Shown here in pieces: positions 14,991 through 24,340 of a stretch of DNA of 64,000 nt. The stretch is from contig JADJPW010000014.1 in the NCBI GenBank assembly GCA_016713035.1, positions 1 to 64,000 of the forward strand. Reading direction: 5' to 3'. Source of the stretch: Verrucomicrobiaceae bacterium. Its GTDB lineage: Bacteria > Verrucomicrobiota > Verrucomicrobiia > Verrucomicrobiales > Verrucomicrobiaceae. The notes beneath the pieces are model-generated. The model was not told the origin of the DNA. It saw only the letters and a list, made by a program, of their open reading frames with translations, and made no database searches. The translations under genes and the position numbers were made by a program. How positions within the stretch are numbered: position 1 is the first letter of the stretch; each line of letters starts with the position of its first letter.

Positions 14991-15965
14991 TTAAACGATG
15001 CGCAGGCGTGTGAGGTCCTGGGTATCTACCATGCCTACGGGGCGATTGTCGGCGTCCACCACGATGATGTCATCCACACGGCTTTTCTCGAGTGTAGAGA
15101 CCACTTCCGCCGCGAGCTTATCTGCCTGGATTTGTACAGGGCTCACCGTCATAAACTCACGCACAGCGTGCTCGGCGATGGCATTGTCCTTCTGGAAAGC
15201 ACGGACAAAGTCCCCGTGGGTGAATACTCCCGCCAGCACCCCGTCCGCATGCGTGACGACCGCTGCTCCACAGCGGGCACGCGTCATGGCCTGGAGAGCC
15301 TCACGCACCGTCGTCTCTGGAGTAACAACGGCTAACTGAGAGCCACTGCGCATCACATCGCGCACGCGAGTGAGCAACGCGTGGCCCAGAGCCCCACCGG
15401 GATGCAGTTTGGCGAAATCCTCCGTCTGAAAGCCGCGTGCCTCCAGCAGCACCATCGCCAGTGCATCGCAGAGCACCAGCATCACCGTGGTGCTCGACGT
15501 GGGGGCCAGCCTGAGCGGACAAGCCTCCTGCGTGACATGCGTATCGAGCACGACATCAGCGTTTTTCGCCAAAGTGGAGTCCTTTACACCCGTCAGAGCC
15601 AGGATAGGCATGCTCTGCCGTTTGAGATGTGGCAGCAGGGCAAGCAGCTCCGACGTCTCGCCACTCTGACTGAGCATGATGGCTAGGTCTCCTGGATCGA
15701 TCACTCCCAGATCACCATGCAAGGCATCCCCCACATCCAGCGCAACGCAGGTGGCACCTGTGCTGTTAAGTGTGGCTGCTAGTTTACGTCCGATGCTGCC
15801 ACTTTTACCCACGCCACAGACGATGACCTTGCCCTTCCCTGCATAGCAGGCCTGCAACAGCTCAACGGCACGATCAAACGCAGCGTCGATCCGTCCATGA
15901 AGGCGCTGAAGCTCCTCGATCTCGATTTGGATGACCCTGCGGGCCTGGGTGATGGAATTGGACAT
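14991..15965 (-). CDS. kdsD: Arabinose-5-phosphate isomerase
   Basis: 324 residues. The N-terminal SIS domain includes VIVCGVGKSGSIGRKLAATL, LDVGDALHGDLG and MLSQSGETSELL. Two CBS domains follow: VRDVMRSGSQ onwards, and VREFMTVSPVQ ending VGMVDTQDLTRLRIV. This is the KdsD/KpsF architecture at the usual length. The enzyme converts ribulose-5-phosphate to arabinose-5-phosphate, the first step to Kdo for lipopolysaccharide. It is cytoplasmic. It stands alone here, without kdsA, kdsB or kdsC next to it. Confidence 0.92.
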   Translation of the reverse strand: MSNSITQARRVIQIEIEELQRLHGRIDAAFDRAVELLQACYAGKGKVIVCGVGKSGSIGRKLAATLNSTGATCVALDVGDALHGDLGVIDPGDLAIMLSQSGETSELLALLPHLKRQSMPILALTGVKDSTLAKNADVVLDTHVTQEACPLRLAPTSSTTVMLVLCDALAMVLLEARGFQTEDFAKLHPGGALGHALLTRVRDVMRSGSQLAVVTPETTVREALQAMTRARCGAAVVTHADGVLAGVFTHGDFVRAFQKDNAIAEHAVREFMTVSPVQIQADKLAAEVVSTLEKSRVDDIIVVDADNRPVGMVDTQDLTRLRIV

Positions 15966-16058
15966 TGGGGCACAGTGTAGGGGCCGCAGGCAGGAGCTTC
16001 AAATAGTAGCAGAACTAAAAATGAAGAACTCCGCCTCTTTCGCGGACAACGTCTCAGC

Positions 16059-17129
16059 TCAAGACTCCCCGAAAACATCCACACGCAGATCTCTCAGAAC
16101 ATACAATACAGGCTCGTCATCCACAGTCTCCAATCCACGCACCTTTCGAGCACCATCGATTCGCTTGGGGCCAAATCTTCGTCGCTGCGTCTTGAAAATG
16201 GAATTCACAAACTCACGTCCACCGATCACCGCTCCATCCGTAAAGTAGCGCATTTTGCATCGTAAAGCCGCGGCCACCGGCAGTGTGCCCCCCGACTCCA
16301 TCACCTTTCGCCGCTCCTCTGGGCTGATAGCTCCCTTTTTTGTCCCATCTGCATTGCTTTTCACCGTGATCCCCCAGTTAAAAAGCAATCGCCGATAGTG
16401 CTCAAGGAGCCCGCTCTCCGCCCTCACCTCGCCTAGCTGTGCCCGTGCCGCCACCTCGATGCCCGCTCTCGCAGCTTTCACACCTGCCACCGCCTGGGCA
16501 TAGCCGCACCATCGGTAATCCTTCGGATCGCTCACTAGCCTCGCCCGCACTGGATTCAGATCTACATACGCTGCCACCATCGCCAGTGGCGGCCCGCCAC
16601 CTTCTACCAGCGTACTCTTGTAGCGCTCTTCCCAAATCGTGCCCTTACGATCGTGGCGCTTGTTGAACCACTGCGTGAAACGCTGCTTCAGCGACTTCAT
16701 AAAGGCCGAAATGTCCCACATTCGAGCGGTGAAACTGTCGATGATCTTCTGCGCCGCCTCATGCGCTCCGATTTTCCGCAGATGCTCCACCTCAGATCGC
16801 ACCGAGTACTCCACACTCCTTCCGAATGCCTTTCGCACGATCCCCAGCACATCCTCCTGCGAAAGTGGCACATCTGGTTTCCTGGGCACCTCCACGAGCA
16901 CATGGAAGTGGTTCGAGAGCACGCAAAACGTCACCACGCGCACCTGGCAGAGTGTTTCGTACATTCGCATAAGCGCCACAAACATCTCTTTTTCGGCTTC
17001 ATGTATCCGAAACGTGCGATCCACCACACGCGAGACGCAGTGGTAGTAAGCAAAGGCATAATGCCGGGGGGCTTTGAGACGGGCCTGACGCATCGTATCG
17101 AAAGTGGGAGGGGTGGGGTGCTTGCGCAA
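16059..17129 (-). CDS. REP-associated tyrosine transposase-like protein (Y1/HUH, RAYT)
   Basis: 356 residues. A Y1_Tnp domain spans about 20-220: YAFAYYHCVSRVVDRTFRI at its start, then VVTFCVLSNHFHVLVEVP containing the HFH metal motif, and GTIWEERYKSTLVE followed by AAYVDLNPVRARLV. The candidate nucleophile lies in the helix between the histidines and the ERYKS motif. The C-terminal 130 residues are an extra domain. No flanking terminal repeats were found, so this is probably a domesticated single-copy RAYT and not an active IS. Confidence 0.85.
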   Translation of the reverse strand: MRKHPTPPTFDTMRQARLKAPRHYAFAYYHCVSRVVDRTFRIHEAEKEMFVALMRMYETLCQVRVVTFCVLSNHFHVLVEVPRKPDVPLSQEDVLGIVRKAFGRSVEYSVRSEVEHLRKIGAHEAAQKIIDSFTARMWDISAFMKSLKQRFTQWFNKRHDRKGTIWEERYKSTLVEGGGPPLAMVAAYVDLNPVRARLVSDPKDYRWCGYAQAVAGVKAARAGIEVAARAQLGEVRAESGLLEHYRRLLFNWGITVKSNADGTKKGAISPEERRKVMESGGTLPVAAALRCKMRYFTDGAVIGGREFVNSIFKTQRRRFGPKRIDGARKVRGLETVDDEPVLYVLRDLRVDVFGES

Positions 17130-17218
17130 GTGGAAATCAATAAAAGGACTGACATTTTATTAGTTCGCACGCATTCCAACTTGATGCAATTGCGCATGAC
17201 CGCTAGCCTCTTCCCTCT

Positions 17219-19261
17219 ATGCCTAAGCCGCTTCAAATTCTCATCTGGATCGCCATCTCCGCGCTCGGGGCCGGTTCGGTCGCGTTTTCAGCCCTGCACC
17301 GTGGAGAGACGATCAATGCTCTTTGGTTGGTCGTTGCGGGTTTGTGTTCTTTCGCGGTGGCGTATCGCTTTTACAGCAAGTGGCTGATGACAAAGGTGCT
17401 GGTGCTGGATTCTCATCGTGCGCCTCCAGCGGTGACGCATCAGGATGGCAAAGATTATGTGCCGACTAACAAGTGGGTGGTCTTTGGTCATCACTTCGCG
17501 GCGATTGCTGGACCGGGGCCACTGGTGGGACCGGTGCTGGCGGCTCAGTTCGGTTACCTGCCGGGCATGCTGTGGATTTTGATCGGGGCTACTCTAGGGG
17601 GCGGCGTGCATGATGCCATTGTGATGTTTGCCTCTATTCGTCGCGGTGGGAAATCGGTGGGCCAGATGCTCAAGGAGGAGGTGAATCCCGTGGTGGGGAT
17701 CGTCGCAATGGTAAGCGTGCTTGCGATCATGACGATCCTGCTCGCCGTGTTGGGCCTAGTGGTGGTAAAGGCGATGGTGGGCAGTCCGTGGAGCCTTTTC
17801 ACCATTGCGATGACTATTCCATTGGCTTTCATCATGGGTTTTGGGCATACGAAGTTGGGCCTCAGTGTGCGGACGGTGACGATCTTTGGCATTGTGGGCC
17901 TCATCGCCAGCGTTGCGGGCGGAAACTACCTCGATGAACTCGGATTGAAGGACATGTTCAACCAAGATGGGAAATGGCTGGTTTGGGCGATCGCTATCTA
18001 TGGCTTTGCTGCTTCCGTGCTGCCGGTATGGATGCTGCTCGCTCCACGCGACTATCTGAGCACGTTCATGAAAATCGGCACGGTGGCTGTTTTAGCACTG
18101 GTCGTCATTTGGGTGGCTCCTGAGCTGCAAATGCCCAAGATCACGAAGTTCATTGATGGCACCGGTTTCGTCGTCGCTGGCACGGTTTTCCCATTCCTCT
18201 TCATCACGATCGCCTGTGGTGCTATCTCGGGTTTCCATGCACTTATTTCATCCGGCACGACTCCAAAGATGCTCGATAATGAGTCGAATATTCGCAGTGT
18301 GGCCTACGGCGCGATGGTTACGGAAATGCTCGTGGCGCTGATGGCGCTGGTGGCCGCTTCTGCGTTGCCTCCGGGTGAATACTTCGCCATCAATGCTGGC
18401 ATTAACAAGACGATGGCTCCTGATCAAGTCGTGGCCACCATCACTGCGGCAGGGTTCCCAGTGAGTGTGGATGGCATGACAAAACTGGCAAAGGATGTCG
18501 GTGAGGAGACGATGTTTGGTCGCGTGGGTGGTGCGCCTACTTTTGCCGTGGGGATGGCGCAGATGTTCTCGCGAGCCTTTGGGGACGGTTGGATGAGCTT
18601 TTGGTATCACTTTGCGCTGATGTTTGAGGCCCTGTTTATTCTCACGACTATTGATGCAGGCACACGGGTGGGCCGATTCATTCTACAGGACTTCCTGGGC
18701 GGCATCTGGAAGCCGCTGGGCAATACGCGGAGCCTTTTGGCAAACGTTTTTGCCAGTGCGGTGCTTGTCACTGCATGGGGCTATTTTCTTTATCAGGGCG
18801 TGATCGACCCGCTCGGCGGTATCAATACGCTGTGGCCTATTTTCGGCATTGCGAATCAATTGCTAGCGGTGATCGCTTTCAGCCTCGGGACGACGATTCT
18901 CATCAAAATGGGCAAATCGCGTTATATGGCTGTCACGCTCATTCCTTTGGCGTTTTTGCTCTGTGCGACGTTCAGCGCTGGATGGATCAAAATTTTCGAT
19001 CCGAATCCAAAAATCGGCTTTTTGGCTGCTGCGAATGACTTTGCAGCGAAAATCGCTGCGGGTGGCACTGAGAAGCAACTCGGTGATTGGGCTGCGCAGA
19101 AGTTTAATTTCATGGTCGATGTGTATGTGACGGGTTTCTTTCTATGCGCCGTCGCCATCATCTTTCTTGGGTGCCTCGTCGAGTGGGTGAAGCTCCTCGG
19201 CGGCTCCAAGAAAGCCGTGCTGCATGAGGATGCCTACGTGGCGCTGCCGGAGGGCGCATGA
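17219..19261 (+). CDS. cstA: Carbon starvation protein CstA, pyruvate/peptide transporter
   Basis: 680 residues with many membrane helices. Family landmarks are NKWVVFGHHFAAIAGPGPLV followed by GPVLAAQFGYLPGMLW near residue 85, GAISGFHALISSGTTPK near 340, and TTIDAGTRVGRFILQD near 480. Length matches CstA (about 700). CstA-type permeases import pyruvate or peptides at low nutrient supply. Located in the inner membrane. rarD follows 22 bases downstream on the same strand, probably co-transcribed. Confidence 0.93.
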   Translation: MPKPLQILIWIAISALGAGSVAFSALHRGETINALWLVVAGLCSFAVAYRFYSKWLMTKVLVLDSHRAPPAVTHQDGKDYVPTNKWVVFGHHFAAIAGPGPLVGPVLAAQFGYLPGMLWILIGATLGGGVHDAIVMFASIRRGGKSVGQMLKEEVNPVVGIVAMVSVLAIMTILLAVLGLVVVKAMVGSPWSLFTIAMTIPLAFIMGFGHTKLGLSVRTVTIFGIVGLIASVAGGNYLDELGLKDMFNQDGKWLVWAIAIYGFAASVLPVWMLLAPRDYLSTFMKIGTVAVLALVVIWVAPELQMPKITKFIDGTGFVVAGTVFPFLFITIACGAISGFHALISSGTTPKMLDNESNIRSVAYGAMVTEMLVALMALVAASALPPGEYFAINAGINKTMAPDQVVATITAAGFPVSVDGMTKLAKDVGEETMFGRVGGAPTFAVGMAQMFSRAFGDGWMSFWYHFALMFEALFILTTIDAGTRVGRFILQDFLGGIWKPLGNTRSLLANVFASAVLVTAWGYFLYQGVIDPLGGINTLWPIFGIANQLLAVIAFSLGTTILIKMGKSRYMAVTLIPLAFLLCATFSAGWIKIFDPNPKIGFLAAANDFAAKIAAGGTEKQLGDWAAQKFNFMVDVYVTGFFLCAVAIIFLGCLVEWVKLLGGSKKAVLHEDAYVALPEGA

Positions 19262-19283
19262 TTTGGATGAAAGGGCGATTTTC

Positions 19284-20165
19284 ATGAATCAGCCCCGTGT
19301 TTCTGCCAATGCCGTGCTCAGTGCGATGTTGGCTTTTGGACTTTGGGGTGTGTTACCCGTGTATTGGAAGCAACTCAGCCACCTGGGCAGTGATGTGGCT
19401 CTGGCGCAGCGCGTGTTCTGGACACTCTTCACCGTCCTGCCGCTTTTGATGCTACGCGGGGAATGGGGCGGCTTTCTGGGGTCTCTGCGCGATATGAGGC
19501 TGGTCCGGGCGCATGCGTGGTCTGCTTTTTTGTTAGCCATCAATTGGGGCGTTTTTGTCTGGGCGGCGCAGCATGGGCGTATTTTGGAGTGCAGCCTCGG
19601 CTATTTCATCAATCCGCTGCTGAATGTGCTCATCGGTGCCGTCATGCTCGGTGAGCGGCTAACTTGGCTGCAAAAACTCAGTGTAGCGGCCGCTGCATGT
19701 GGGGTGGCTTTGCAGATGGCGTTGGCGGGGCGCTTCCCATGGATCGGGCTCGTGTTGGCGGGCACTTTTGCGCTTTATGGGTTGGCGCGGCGTCGCTCGC
19801 CACTGGGCTCACTTCCCGGTTTGGGTGTGGAGACGGTGGTGGGCGTCCCATTGGCGGTGCTGTATCTCTTTTGGAGCCATGGGGCTGGGGGCTCCATCTG
19901 GGGCACACAGTCCGTGCGTGATTTGCTGCTCATCATCGGGCTTGGGGTCATCACGACGATCCCGCTTCTTGGATTCGCTCATGGAGCGCGGCAGTTGCCC
20001 TTTGCGCTGCTGGGGGTGTTGCAGTTTTTGGCTCCTACGGGTCAGTTCCTGGTTGGGGCTTTTCTTTATCACGAGCCCATCACTGCGGCCGCGTTGGCAT
20101 CCTTCGCACTCATCTGGACTGGAGTGGTGCTTTTCTGTGGAGACCTCTGGCTGCGAGGGCGATGA
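19284..20165 (+). CDS. rarD: EamA/RarD family transporter
   Basis: 293 residues from the ATG at 19284 (MNQPRVSANAVLSAMLAFGL), preceded by a purine-rich GAAAGGG. Ten predicted helices. Typical RarD sequence: WGVLPVYWKQL, INWGVFVWAAQHGRILECSLGYFINPL (split around residue 95), TTIPLLGFAHGARQLPF and FLAPTGQFLVGAFLYHEP. RarD proteins are named from chloramphenicol-sensitivity phenotypes; the substrate is not fixed. Follows cstA closely. Confidence 0.88.
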   Translation: MNQPRVSANAVLSAMLAFGLWGVLPVYWKQLSHLGSDVALAQRVFWTLFTVLPLLMLRGEWGGFLGSLRDMRLVRAHAWSAFLLAINWGVFVWAAQHGRILECSLGYFINPLLNVLIGAVMLGERLTWLQKLSVAAAACGVALQMALAGRFPWIGLVLAGTFALYGLARRRSPLGSLPGLGVETVVGVPLAVLYLFWSHGAGGSIWGTQSVRDLLLIIGLGVITTIPLLGFAHGARQLPFALLGVLQFLAPTGQFLVGAFLYHEPITAAALASFALIWTGVVLFCGDLWLRGR

Positions 20166-20222
20166 ACTTTGTCGAACAAACTGCAAAGCCGCTCTGTTAG
20201 GCACCGTTCAGATGCGCCTCGT

Positions 20223-21779
20223 ATGAAATCCACGCTCTTCGTCACCGCGCTCGCTTTAACTCTCCCTATTCAAGCTGCTGATTGGAATCAGTGGCGCGGC
20301 CCTGATCGCAATGGCGTGTCTCAGGATACCACGCCTATCGCGGACAGCTTCCCGACAGAGGGCCTCAAAAAGGTGTGGGAGAGCGGATTCATCCCCAGCA
20401 ATGAGTATGGTGGCCATGGCAGCCCAGTCGTCAGTGGTGAGCGAGTCTTCCTCAGTGTCGTCTGGCATGAGCGGGTGCCCTCTGAGACACGCGAGATCGA
20501 CACCGAGGTCATGCAGCAGCTCAATCACCGTGGCACCACGCCGGAGCTGGCCAAGAAGCTCGAAGAAACACGCCTGAATCTACCGAAGCTGCGTGGCGCA
20601 AAATTTGACGAATGGGCCGATCAATGGGTGAAGGACAACCTCAACGAAAAAGAGCAAATCAACATCGGCTCCTGGGTCATTAGCCGCTTCAAGGCTGGAA
20701 AGAACGCCATCGGCCTCGAATGGCTTTCGAAGATGTCAGACCGTCAAAATAAGCCCTTTGCCAATGCGGCGGAGTTTCAGGCTTGGTTGGATAAGGAGGG
20801 CTTCCCAACCGATGTGAAGGAAAAGATGATCGCCACAGTGCCGAATACGGTCAAGATCGCTCAGGACGTGGTTCTCTGTCTCGATTTAGCCAGTGGTAAG
20901 GAGGTATGGAAGTTCTCCCGGCCTGGAAAACCCAGCGGTCGCCAGTCTTCCAGCACCTGCGCGGTGATCGACGGCAAAGTGTATGCCGCACTCAGCACCG
21001 AGCTCATCTGCGTGAACGAAGATGATGGCAAGCTGCTATGGGCCACGCCGCTCTCGATCAAAGGCCCCGCCGCATCGCCGTTGATCGTCGGAGACCGCAT
21101 CTATATGGCCACGGGTGCCGCATGCGCTTTTTCCAAGACAGATGGCAAGCTCCTCTGGGAGCAAAAGCAGGCCAAAGGCAACACCGCCAGCCCTACATGG
21201 TGGACACCTGCCTCTGGAAAGCCCCAGCTCGTCATCAATGGCAACAATGCTCTCTACGGCGTGAATCCTGAAAATGGCGACATGCTTTGGACTGCGGAAG
21301 GTGGCAGCCAGAGCACGCCTGTGGCGCAGGGAGACTGGCTCGTGCTCTACAGCGGCACAGAGGGAGTGGGGCTGCGTGCGTATCAAATGCAGGCGGATGG
21401 CAAGCCGAAGGCTGCTTGGTCGAAATTCTGGGTCACACGCCGTTACACCGGCAGTCCCATCATTCACGACGGCCTCGTCTATCTCTGCTGCGGTGAAAAG
21501 CATCAATGCATCGACTTGATCACAGGCGCAGAGAAGTGGGTGGCCAATGAGATCAATAGCACCATCACCTCACCGCTGCTCGCGGATGGCAAACTGCTCG
21601 TCTATGAAAACAACGGCACTCACGTCCGCATGGTGAAAGCCACTCCCACTGCGTATGAGCAACTGGGCCGTGCCAAGACAGATGCCCTAGGCTGCTCCTC
21701 GCCTGCGCTCGCCAATGGTAAGCTCATCGTGCGACAGAAGGACAAGCTCGTCTGCTTTGACCTGCGGCCTGCGCAGTGA
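20223..21779 (+). CDS. Secreted PQQ-like beta-propeller protein
   Basis: 518 residues from the ATG at 20223, which begins a signal peptide (MKSTLFVTALALTLPIQAA). Then WNQWRGPDRNGVSQDT, the standard opening of planctomycete/verrucomicrobial PQQ-like proteins. Blade motifs repeat as LASGKEVWKFS, DDGKLLWATPL, TDGKLLWEQKQ, ENGDMLWTAEG and ITGAEKWVAN. An inserted helical segment lies at about 85-210. Residues for PQQ/metal dehydrogenase catalysis are not obvious, so a binding or scaffold role is as likely as an enzyme. Periplasmic. Confidence 0.85.
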   Translation: MKSTLFVTALALTLPIQAADWNQWRGPDRNGVSQDTTPIADSFPTEGLKKVWESGFIPSNEYGGHGSPVVSGERVFLSVVWHERVPSETREIDTEVMQQLNHRGTTPELAKKLEETRLNLPKLRGAKFDEWADQWVKDNLNEKEQINIGSWVISRFKAGKNAIGLEWLSKMSDRQNKPFANAAEFQAWLDKEGFPTDVKEKMIATVPNTVKIAQDVVLCLDLASGKEVWKFSRPGKPSGRQSSSTCAVIDGKVYAALSTELICVNEDDGKLLWATPLSIKGPAASPLIVGDRIYMATGAACAFSKTDGKLLWEQKQAKGNTASPTWWTPASGKPQLVINGNNALYGVNPENGDMLWTAEGGSQSTPVAQGDWLVLYSGTEGVGLRAYQMQADGKPKAAWSKFWVTRRYTGSPIIHDGLVYLCCGEKHQCIDLITGAEKWVANEINSTITSPLLADGKLLVYENNGTHVRMVKATPTAYEQLGRAKTDALGCSSPALANGKLIVRQKDKLVCFDLRPAQ

Positions 21780-21805
21780 TGTGGTGTGAGATGAAGGCGG
21801 GTCGC

Positions 21806-22093
21806 TTACCGCGTAGGCGTGGCGTCACCCGCCATGCTGGGGCGTAAATGACGCCGAGCCAGCTCGTTCGAGCGCTCGAGCCGCTGCTCCATCCCGGCGG
21901 TGTGTGGCTCAGTGATGTCATTGAGACGATCTAGGCGCTGCTGCGTGCTCGGAGGCGTCCGTAGGCGTGGATTGAGCAGGCCAGCGTCGTCCTGAGACCT
22001 TTTTTGTGAGCAGGCAGTCAGTGTCGTGAGCAGCATGACACAAAAGATCGGCAAAGGGCGTGGAAGGAGGCGGTAGGTCATCACAGCGACCAT
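21806..22093 (-). CDS. Small lipoprotein
   Basis: 95 residues. The start at 22093 (MVAVMTYRLL) is decided by GGAGG eight bases upstream; an internal ATG at 22081 has none. Signal with lipobox TLTAC, then a polar, arginine-rich, probably disordered tail (RLRTPPSTQQRLDRLNDITE). No domain recognised. Convergent with the propeller gene and divergent from the EF-hand gene. Confidence 0.6.
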   Translation of the reverse strand: MVAVMTYRLLPRPLPIFCVMLLTTLTACSQKRSQDDAGLLNPRLRTPPSTQQRLDRLNDITEPHTAGMEQRLERSNELARRHLRPSMAGDATPTR

Positions 22094-22220
22094 GATGCAC
22101 ACCTCCGCATACAGGGCTAGCACGCAGGCATGAAGATTTTTTATGCAGCACCGCGCAACTGGATGCGGAGGGCGCGGTTTCAGCCCCTCGCCAAAGCGCA
22201 CAACCCAACAGACATCCATT

Positions 22221-23150
22221 ATGAAAAAGACTCTCTCATTCATTTGCGGCCTGGGCTTCATCTGCCTCAGCGCCACGTTCGTCAATGCACAGGAGGGCGA
22301 GCGCCCCAAAGGTCCGCCAGAGGGTGGCCCACGCCCCGGTGGCCCAGGCGGTGATGCCGCTGGACGCCTCGCAGAGTTCATCAAACGTGCCGACACGGAT
22401 GGAGACGGCAAGATCAGCAAAGACGAGTTTTCCGCCATGAACCGTAAGGAGAGCGAAGACCGCTTTGGCAAAGCAGATACCAATAGCGACGGCTTCATCG
22501 ACCAGCAGGAGTTCGGTCAGATCACCCAGCGCATGCGTGAGGGTGGAATGCGTCGCCCTGGTGGTGAAGGCGGCCCTCCTGGCGGCGGTGAAGGCGGCTT
22601 CCGCCGTCCACCTGGATCAGAAGGTGGTGCCCGTCCAGAAGGTGGGCGTCCAGAAGGCGGACGCCCCGATGGTCCCCGCCCAGAAGGTGGTCGCCCCGAT
22701 GGTGAGCGTGGACCTGGTGGTCCGCCTACTGGCGGTCGCCCCGGTGGCATGTTTGGCGATCCCAAAGAGAGCTTCAAGCGCATGGACGCAGACGGCAACG
22801 GTAGCGTTACCGAACAAGAATTCGTCACCGCGATGACCAAGCTCCGCGAAATGATGAGCCGTGGCGGCATGCGCCCTGGTGGTGAAGGCGGGGCCCCTGG
22901 TGGTGGCTTCCGCCGTCCAGATGGTGATCGTGGCCCTGGCGGTGCTCCGCGTGATGGCGAAGGTGGCTTCCGCCGCCCACCCGTCGAAGGCGGCGACAAG
23001 CCTGATGCTCCGAAGCGTGAAGGCGGCGACAAGCCCGATGCCCCGAAGCGTGAAGGCGGCGACAAGCCCGATGCCCCGAAGCGTGAAGGCGGTGACAAGC
23101 CCGATGCTCCGAAGCCCGAAGGTGGCGACAAGCCGAAGGACGCAGCCTAA
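22221..23150 (+). CDS. Secreted EF-hand protein with Gly/Pro/Arg-rich and tandem-repeat regions
   Basis: 309 residues with a signal peptide (MKKTLSFICGLGFICLSATF). Three EF-hand loops: ADTDGDGKISKDEF near residue 60, ADTNSDGFIDQQEF near 88 and MDADGNGSVTEQEF near 195. Between and after them lie glycine/proline/arginine-rich stretches (GGRPEGGRPDGPRPEGGRPD). The C-terminus is four near-identical copies of an 11-residue unit GGDKPDAPKRE (about 22986-23120). EF-hands bind calcium; the rest is likely disordered and extracellular. A strong terminator follows. Composition varies quickly in such repeats, so length may differ between strains. Confidence 0.85.
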   Translation: MKKTLSFICGLGFICLSATFVNAQEGERPKGPPEGGPRPGGPGGDAAGRLAEFIKRADTDGDGKISKDEFSAMNRKESEDRFGKADTNSDGFIDQQEFGQITQRMREGGMRRPGGEGGPPGGGEGGFRRPPGSEGGARPEGGRPEGGRPDGPRPEGGRPDGERGPGGPPTGGRPGGMFGDPKESFKRMDADGNGSVTEQEFVTAMTKLREMMSRGGMRPGGEGGAPGGGFRRPDGDRGPGGAPRDGEGGFRRPPVEGGDKPDAPKREGGDKPDAPKREGGDKPDAPKREGGDKPDAPKPEGGDKPKDAA

Positions 23151-23188
23151 TCAGCCCTCACCATCCGAATCAGCTCATTCGTATCCAC

Positions 23189-23222
23189 GCGGGACGGCCT
23201 CACAGCCGTCCCGCTATTTTTT
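23189..23222 (+). terminator. Rho-independent terminator
   Basis: GCGGGACGGC (23189-23198) and GCCGTCCCGC (23205-23214) form a perfect 10 bp stem with a six-base loop, followed by TATTTTTT. It lies 39 bases after the EF-hand gene. Confidence 0.9.
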
Positions 23223-23264
23223 GCAGATGCCAGTCGTGGTGCCTTGATGCATGGATGCCGTGTT

Positions 23265-24296
23265 ATGAGCCGCCTTTTCTGCATTTTCGCATTCATTTGC
23301 ATCCTGAGCCTGCACCGCGCAGCCGCACAGGAGGCGGAGATACTCGGGCAGGGAGCCTTCCGCTACCGTGTGGTGCCCGGATGGGGACATTCAGCGCTGG
23401 CAGGACTACACATCAAAAACGGCCACGCCTGCGCCATCGACTCCCAGGGCCGACTTTTCTTCCTCACCGATGATGCGCGGAATAACGTCATCATCCTCGA
23501 CTCCAAGAGCGGTGCCCTCCTTGCTCAATGGACCGCTCGCATGCCAGGAGCCCACGGCATGAGCCTCCTGCGCCAGGACGGTATCGAAGTCCTCTACATC
23601 ACCGATACGCAGCTCCATGAGGTGCGGAAGCTCACCCTCGATGGCAAAGAACTCGCTGCCTATCCCTGGCCCGCAGAGGCCAAACTACACGCAGACGCCA
23701 AGGAATACCGTCCCTCCAAGACCATCCACTTCCCAGATGGCTCCTTCGCGGCCTTTGATGGCTACGGAAAGGACTACATCCTCCACTACACCGCAGATGG
23801 CAGCTTTCAGCGAGCCTGGGGCGGCACACTCGGGGCCGAGCGAGATCACCTGAAGCACTGGGGACCCCATGGCGGCGCATTCGATGACCGCGATGGCACG
23901 CCGCGCATCATCATCGGCATGAGCGATCAGCAAGAGATACGCCGCTTCACGCCCGGAGGGCAGCTCATCGACATCATTACCATGCCAGGTGGGAATCCGC
24001 GTGACATCGTACTCTTTGGAAAAAACGCCATCGTGCCTCATCTCGGCGATCAGTGGCCCAAGGACAAAAATGCCCCCGGCTTCATCTCCATCGTCGATGC
24101 GCAGTGGCGCATCATCTCCAATATCGGCGCACCTCCCGCCACGTATGATGAAAAAGGCGTCCTTCAGCCCATGCGCAGCGATGGAAAAACCTTCATCCAC
24201 CCGCATGGCGTCGCTGTCGATGCTGAGGGGAACCTCTACGTCGCCCAGTTCGCCTCCAGCGCCGCACCGCTGCTGAAACTCGAACGTGTGAAGTGA
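23265..24296 (+). CDS. Secreted NHL-repeat-like beta-propeller protein
   Basis: 343 residues from the ATG at 23265 (MSRLFCIFAFICILSLHRAA), a signal peptide; the frame is open from 23244. Repeated strand motifs GHACAIDSQGRLFFLTDD, LHEVRKLTLDGKEL, ILHYTADGSFQRAWGG, EIRRFTPGGQLI and HPHGVAVDAEGNLYVAQF indicate a six-bladed NHL/SGL-type propeller. Related proteins include peptidylglycine lyase-like and lactonase-like members, and no catalytic set is clear here. Exported. Shares its orientation with the gene that follows about 45 bases later. Confidence 0.8.
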   Translation: MSRLFCIFAFICILSLHRAAAQEAEILGQGAFRYRVVPGWGHSALAGLHIKNGHACAIDSQGRLFFLTDDARNNVIILDSKSGALLAQWTARMPGAHGMSLLRQDGIEVLYITDTQLHEVRKLTLDGKELAAYPWPAEAKLHADAKEYRPSKTIHFPDGSFAAFDGYGKDYILHYTADGSFQRAWGGTLGAERDHLKHWGPHGGAFDDRDGTPRIIIGMSDQQEIRRFTPGGQLIDIITMPGGNPRDIVLFGKNAIVPHLGDQWPKDKNAPGFISIVDAQWRIISNIGAPPATYDEKGVLQPMRSDGKTFIHPHGVAVDAEGNLYVAQFASSAAPLLKLERVK

Positions 24297-24340
24297 CGCC
24301 CAAGTGCAACTTTCTCCCTCAAAGGTGGTTTTTATCCCCC

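Noticed and set aside
16059..17129. Active IS200/IS605-type insertion sequence
   Set aside because: No flanking palindromic ends or TnpB; the long C-terminal extension fits a RAYT-type single-copy protein better.
22517..23131. Proline/serine-rich minus-strand ORF and possible CRISPR-like repeats
   Set aside because: The repetition comes from Gly/Pro/Arg codons of the EF-hand protein; repeats are contiguous without spacers, so not a CRISPR array.
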